Shown here piece after piece: positions 6,421-8,930 of a stretch of DNA of 8,930 bases. The notes under the pieces are model-generated. The model saw nothing but the letters and a program-made list of their open reading frames with translations. It had not been told where the DNA came from and did no database searches. Position numbers and translations under genes: made by a program. The stretch is taken from positions 1-8,930 of the forward strand of contig CAMPIY010000067.1 in the NCBI GenBank assembly GCA_946886645.1, in the 5' to 3' direction. The first letter of the stretch is position 1, and every line of letters starts with the position of its first letter. The stretch is from an uncultured Sphingomonas sp. (lineage in GTDB: Bacteria; Pseudomonadota; Alphaproteobacteria; Sphingomonadales; Sphingomonadaceae).

Positions 6421-7613
6421 TCAAATATCCCGATTAGAAGGTCACCGTCGCGACCCATGATTTGCGCTACACCGTTGTCGCCTCGCTTCGACCCCTCAAT
6501 GCGGATCGGGGCGAAACCGTTGCTGTGTCCCTTCTCTCCATTCTCGATCAGCACCGTCTGGCGGGTGCCGGTCAGGCTATCGAGCCAGCGCGCCCTGCGC
6601 CCTGCGGCAGCAGCGCGCAGCCGCGCCGCCCGTGCCTTGACCAGTTCACGCTCCAGCTGCGGCATCCGCGCCGCCGGCGTGTTGGGGCGAGGCGAGAAGG
6701 GGAAGATGTGGGCGGCGACGATGTCGCAGTCGTCGAGCAGGCGGAGCGAGTTCAGCGCCGCTTCCTCGCTCTCGGTGGGGAACCCGGCGATCAGGTCGGC
6801 GCCGATGGTGACGTCGGCGCGCGCTTTCTTGAGATTCTCGACGGTCGCCACCGCCTGCGCGCGGCTGTGGCGCCGCTTCATCCGCTTGAGGATGAGGTCG
6901 TCCCCGGCCTGGAGCGAAAGGTGGAAGTGGGGCAGCAGGCGACGTTCACCCGCAACGAGCTCCATCAGCGCATCGTCGATCTCGATGCTGTCGAGCGACG
7001 AGAGGCGTAGGCGCTGCAACTGAGGCAGGTCGGTCAGGAGTTTCTGGCAGATCTGGCCCAGGCCCGGCTCATAGCTGGTGATATCGACGCCGGTGAGGAC
7101 AATCTCCTTCGCTCCCGCATCCAGCTCCCGCGCCACGGCGTCGCGCACCGCTTCATAAGGCAGCGACCGACTCGGCCCGCGCCCCTGCCAGATGGAGCAG
7201 AAGGTGCAGCGATGGTCGCAGCCGGTCTGCACGGCCACGAAACTCCTGACGCGGGCCAGGAAACCCGCCGCGACGGGTGGCGGAGGTGCCGCCATGACGT
7301 CACTGACAACCACCTTCTTTTCATTGGCAAAAGCGGACTGGCTATACTTGTCCGCATTGCCGATGACCCGGCTGACCTCAGGCATCGCCGCGAAGGAATC
7401 CGGGTCCAGTTGGGCCGCGCATCCGGTGACGACGATCCGCTTGTCTGGAGCCTCGCGATGTGCCCGGCGGATCGCCTGGCGCGTCTGGCGAACGGCCTCG
7501 TTCGTTACCGCGCAACTGTTGACGATGATCGTGTCGTCGCCCGCAAGCGCGCGCATCGCCTCGCTCTCCGCGAAATTGAGGCGGCAGCCGAGCGTGATGG
7601 TCTGGGCCGTCAA
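6417..7613 (-). CDS. mtaB: tRNA (N6-L-threonylcarbamoyladenosine(37)-C2)-methylthiotransferase MtaB
   Basis: Radical SAM enzyme that adds a methylthio group to t6A at position 37 of ANN-decoding tRNAs. It has 398 residues: an N-terminal UPF0004 domain with its three cluster cysteines Cys10, Cys34 and Cys65, then the radical SAM motif CxxxCxxC at Cys132, Cys136 and Cys139, and a C-terminal TRAM-like domain (about 340-398). The opening LGCRLNFAES matches MtaB rather than MiaB (GCQMN) or RimO (GCPKN). The residues after the SAM motif are SIWQGRGPSRS, where IIPxxRGxxRS is more usual. The start is TTG, overlapping the dapF stop (TTGA). It is supported by GGAG at 7622-7625 on the minus strand, 8 bases away, and by alignment of the N-terminus. 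Confidence 0.93.
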   Translation of the reverse strand: MTAQTITLGCRLNFAESEAMRALAGDDTIIVNSCAVTNEAVRQTRQAIRRAHREAPDKRIVVTGCAAQLDPDSFAAMPEVSRVIGNADKYSQSAFANEKKVVVSDVMAAPPPPVAAGFLARVRSFVAVQTGCDHRCTFCSIWQGRGPSRSLPYEAVRDAVARELDAGAKEIVLTGVDITSYEPGLGQICQKLLTDLPQLQRLRLSSLDSIEIDDALMELVAGERRLLPHFHLSLQAGDDLILKRMKRRHSRAQAVATVENLKKARADVTIGADLIAGFPTESEEAALNSLRLLDDCDIVAAHIFPFSPRPNTPAARMPQLERELVKARAARLRAAAAGRRARWLDSLTGTRQTVLIENGEKGHSNGFAPIRIEGSKRGDNGVAQIMGRDGDLLIGIFE

Positions 7614-8407
7614 GCGAACTGCTCCAGGTCGATTTCGCCCTGGAAGACTTGGGTCGCGCTGCCCTGCATGCGGATCGGCTCGCCCGGCGCCCAGTTGATG
7701 GTGAGCTCGCCGCCGCGCATATGGACTCGGGCGGGCGAGGCCACCTTTTTCTGGACGATGGCCGCGACGGCGGTGGCGCAGGCGCCGGTACCGCAGGCCA
7801 GCGTCAGGCCCGCACCGCGCTCCCAGGTGCGCAAATGGATGCCGTCATCGCGCACGGAGGCAACGTTGACGTTGATCCGCTCCGGGAATGCCGGGTCATG
7901 CTCGATGCTTGGACCCAATTGATCGAGTTCGACCGCCGCCTCGTCGTCCACAAAGAACACCGCATGCGGGTTGCCGACGCTGAGCGCCATGGGATGCTCC
8001 AGCGGCCCCCAGGCGAGCGGCAGGCTGGCCGTGTCCATCGGATAGGTGAGGGGGATGTCGTCCCAGCCGAACTTCGGTGCGGGAAGGCTGACCTCGACCT
8101 CGCTGCCCTTGCTCGCTCCTTCGACGATCCCGCCGCCGGTCTCCAGCGTCTTCGCGCCAGTCAGCGCCACGACGCAGCGCGAGGCATTCCCGCAACTTTC
8201 GACCTCGCCCCCGTCATGGTTCCAGATGCGCATCTTCACGTCGGCGACGCTCGACGGCTCCAGCAGGATCAGCTGGTCGCAGCCGATACCGGTCTTGCGG
8301 TCGGCCAATGCTCGGGCGAGCTCGGGCGTCATCGTCACCGCCTCCGTCCGCCCGTCGAGGATGACGAAGTCGTTGCCGAGACCGTGCATCTTGTGGAATT
8401 GCCGCAT
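7610..8407 (-). CDS. dapF: Diaminopimelate epimerase
   Basis: Interconverts LL- and meso-diaminopimelate, giving the precursor for lysine and for peptidoglycan crosslinks. It acts in the cytoplasm without cofactor, using two cysteines. From ATG 8407 the protein has 265 residues. The catalytic pair is Cys72 (in ESCGNASRC) and Cys205 (in LACGTGACA). The substrate-binding N-terminal motif KMHGLGNDF and the WERGAG loop are present. A GTG at 8410 would add one residue; the ATG aligns better with E. coli DapF. No strong Shine-Dalgarno is visible. It is the first gene of the six-gene operon, so the operon promoter should lie in the 68-base gap to the divergent gene at 8476. Confidence 0.96.
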   Translation of the reverse strand: MRQFHKMHGLGNDFVILDGRTEAVTMTPELARALADRKTGIGCDQLILLEPSSVADVKMRIWNHDGGEVESCGNASRCVVALTGAKTLETGGGIVEGASKGSEVEVSLPAPKFGWDDIPLTYPMDTASLPLAWGPLEHPMALSVGNPHAVFFVDDEAAVELDQLGPSIEHDPAFPERINVNVASVRDDGIHLRTWERGAGLTLACGTGACATAVAAIVQKKVASPARVHMRGGELTINWAPGEPIRMQGSATQVFQGEIDLEQFA

Positions 8408-8475
8408 CACGCGCGCCGAATTAGGGAGCGCATGACCGTTAGTCCACCGCGTCGGTCGAAATCAGGAGAGCCAAG
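8408..8475. promoter_or_regulatory. Divergent promoter gap between dapF operon and the small basic protein gene
   Basis: These 68 bases must hold the promoters for the dapF operon (leftward) and for the gene at 8476 (rightward), unless the latter are inside coding sequence. I see no clear -35/-10 pair for either direction. GGAG at 8465-8468 is the Shine-Dalgarno for the rightward gene. Confidence 0.4.
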
Positions 8476-8898
8476 GTGCAACGAGCCGCGTCCGACGTCA
8501 TGCAATCGATCATCTTCGCGGCCGTCGTCGACGCGATGGAGGCGATGAAGGCTGCTTCCGGCGGCGTGCCGAACGCGATGCTGCGCGACCTGCAGACGCT
8601 CCATCGCAACTCCGCCTTCGCGGATTTGCCCAAGGCCGTGCAGGATTCGATCGCGCTCAGCGTCCGCGCGGCTTTCAATGAACTCTTGAAGGAAGGTTAT
8701 GCCGTCGGCCCCAAGGGGCAAGTCCAGTCCCGGCCGATGGATCGCGTCCCGGAGCGGCAGCGCAGCGGCCCGAACGACCGGCGTGGCCCCGGCGATCGCC
8801 GCTTCGTCCGCAAGGAACCGGGCCGGCGCGGTCCCGACGGTCCTCGCCGAGGGCCGGGGAAGGGGCCGAAGCCGGGCGGAACGCCGAAGAAACCTTGA
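8476..8898 (+). CDS. Small protein with helical N-terminus and basic Arg/Gly/Pro-rich tail, function unknown
   Basis: A 140-residue protein that I do not recognise. Residues 1-76 look helical and folded: AVVDAMEAMKAA, then LRDLQTLHRNSAFADLPKAVQDSIALSVRAAFNELLKEGY. Residues 77-140 are low-complexity and probably disordered, with about 19 Arg/Lys against 6 Asp/Glu. They contain three RRGP units (102-107, 117-122, 124-129), ending in PGGTPKKP. A cationic tail of this kind often contacts nucleic acid or ribosomes; that is inference. There is no signal peptide or membrane helix. The GTG start at 8476 is supported by GGAG (8465-8468) at a 7-base gap; an in-frame ATG at 8500 is the alternative. It is transcribed divergently from dapF and followed directly by a hairpin. 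Confidence 0.75.
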   Translation: MQRAASDVMQSIIFAAVVDAMEAMKAASGGVPNAMLRDLQTLHRNSAFADLPKAVQDSIALSVRAAFNELLKEGYAVGPKGQVQSRPMDRVPERQRSGPNDRRGPGDRRFVRKEPGRRGPDGPRRGPGKGPKPGGTPKKP

Positions 8899-8900
8899 TT

Positions 8901-8923
8901 CCCCTCCCCTTGATGGGGAGGGG
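8901..8923. repeat. GC-rich 9-bp inverted repeat at the right edge
   Basis: CCCCTCCCC (8901-8909) and GGGGAGGGG (8915-8923) form a perfect 9-bp stem with loop TTGAT, starting two bases after the stop at 8898 and followed by CTAGGGG. It could end transcription of the upstream gene, but no T-tract is visible before the window stops. The sequence resembles GC-rich hairpin repeats that I recall being scattered between genes in Sphingomonadales genomes; this is recollection, not a search result. Confidence 0.6.
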
Positions 8924-8930
8924 CTAGGGG

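Noticed and set aside
7649..8548. 299-codon + strand frame opposite dapF
   Set aside because: It is antisense to dapF, which has both catalytic cysteines and full family length. The composition is that of a shadow frame.
8407..8721. 104-codon minus-strand frame upstream of dapF
   Set aside because: It overlaps the start of the small basic protein gene on the opposite strand, shows no domain, and that gene has the better Shine-Dalgarno.

Overview
The window looks like ordinary chromosomal DNA of a GC-rich alphaproteobacterium, most likely of the order Sphingomonadales. This rests on base composition, the style of the proteins (PspF, Fe-type SodB, FtsY with almost no acidic A domain, YciB), the dapF-mtaB-ftsY-yciB gene order, and a GC-rich hairpin at the right edge that resembles dispersed repeats I recall from such genomes. 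The taxon is inferred; no rRNA is present. I see no phage, transposon, CRISPR, defence island or tRNA gene.

Region 1 (1-1775, + strand) is an envelope-stress locus. It holds pspF, encoding the sigma-54 enhancer-binding activator of the phage-shock response, followed by an exported TPR protein. At the extreme left edge, on the minus strand, lies a near-consensus sigma-54 promoter that points out of the window. The psp operon (pspA and others) therefore probably lies just outside and is transcribed away from pspF. A perfect inverted repeat just ahead of pspF sits where a PspF enhancer site would be expected.

Region 2 (1776-3188) has a terminator-like hairpin between convergent genes. It is followed by a minus-strand membrane protein related to the membrane half of urate hydroxylase PuuD but lacking a cytochrome c domain. 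Divergent from it is sodB (iron superoxide dismutase). The 154-base divergent promoter region holds two repeat structures that could be regulatory.

Region 3 (3178-8407, - strand) is a tightly packed six-gene operon read right to left: dapF (diaminopimelate epimerase), mtaB (tRNA methylthiotransferase), ftsY (SRP receptor), yciB (septation/inner-membrane protein), then an ABC-2 type exporter ATPase and its permease. Every one of the five junctions is a 4-base stop/start overlap (TTGA, ATGA, ATGA, ATGA, GTGA), so translation is probably coupled along the whole transcript. The genes cover cell-wall precursor synthesis, tRNA modification, membrane-protein targeting and envelope functions. The last gene overlaps the 3' end of sodB tail to tail by 11 bases.

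Region 4 (8408-8930) has a short divergent promoter gap and a small protein of unknown function with a basic Arg/Gly/Pro-rich tail. It ends in a perfect 9-bp GC-rich hairpin.

I did not find a clearly new system. The points most worth following up are the psp control region at the left edge with its exported TPR neighbour, the cytochrome-less PuuD-like protein beside sodB, and the small basic-tailed protein.
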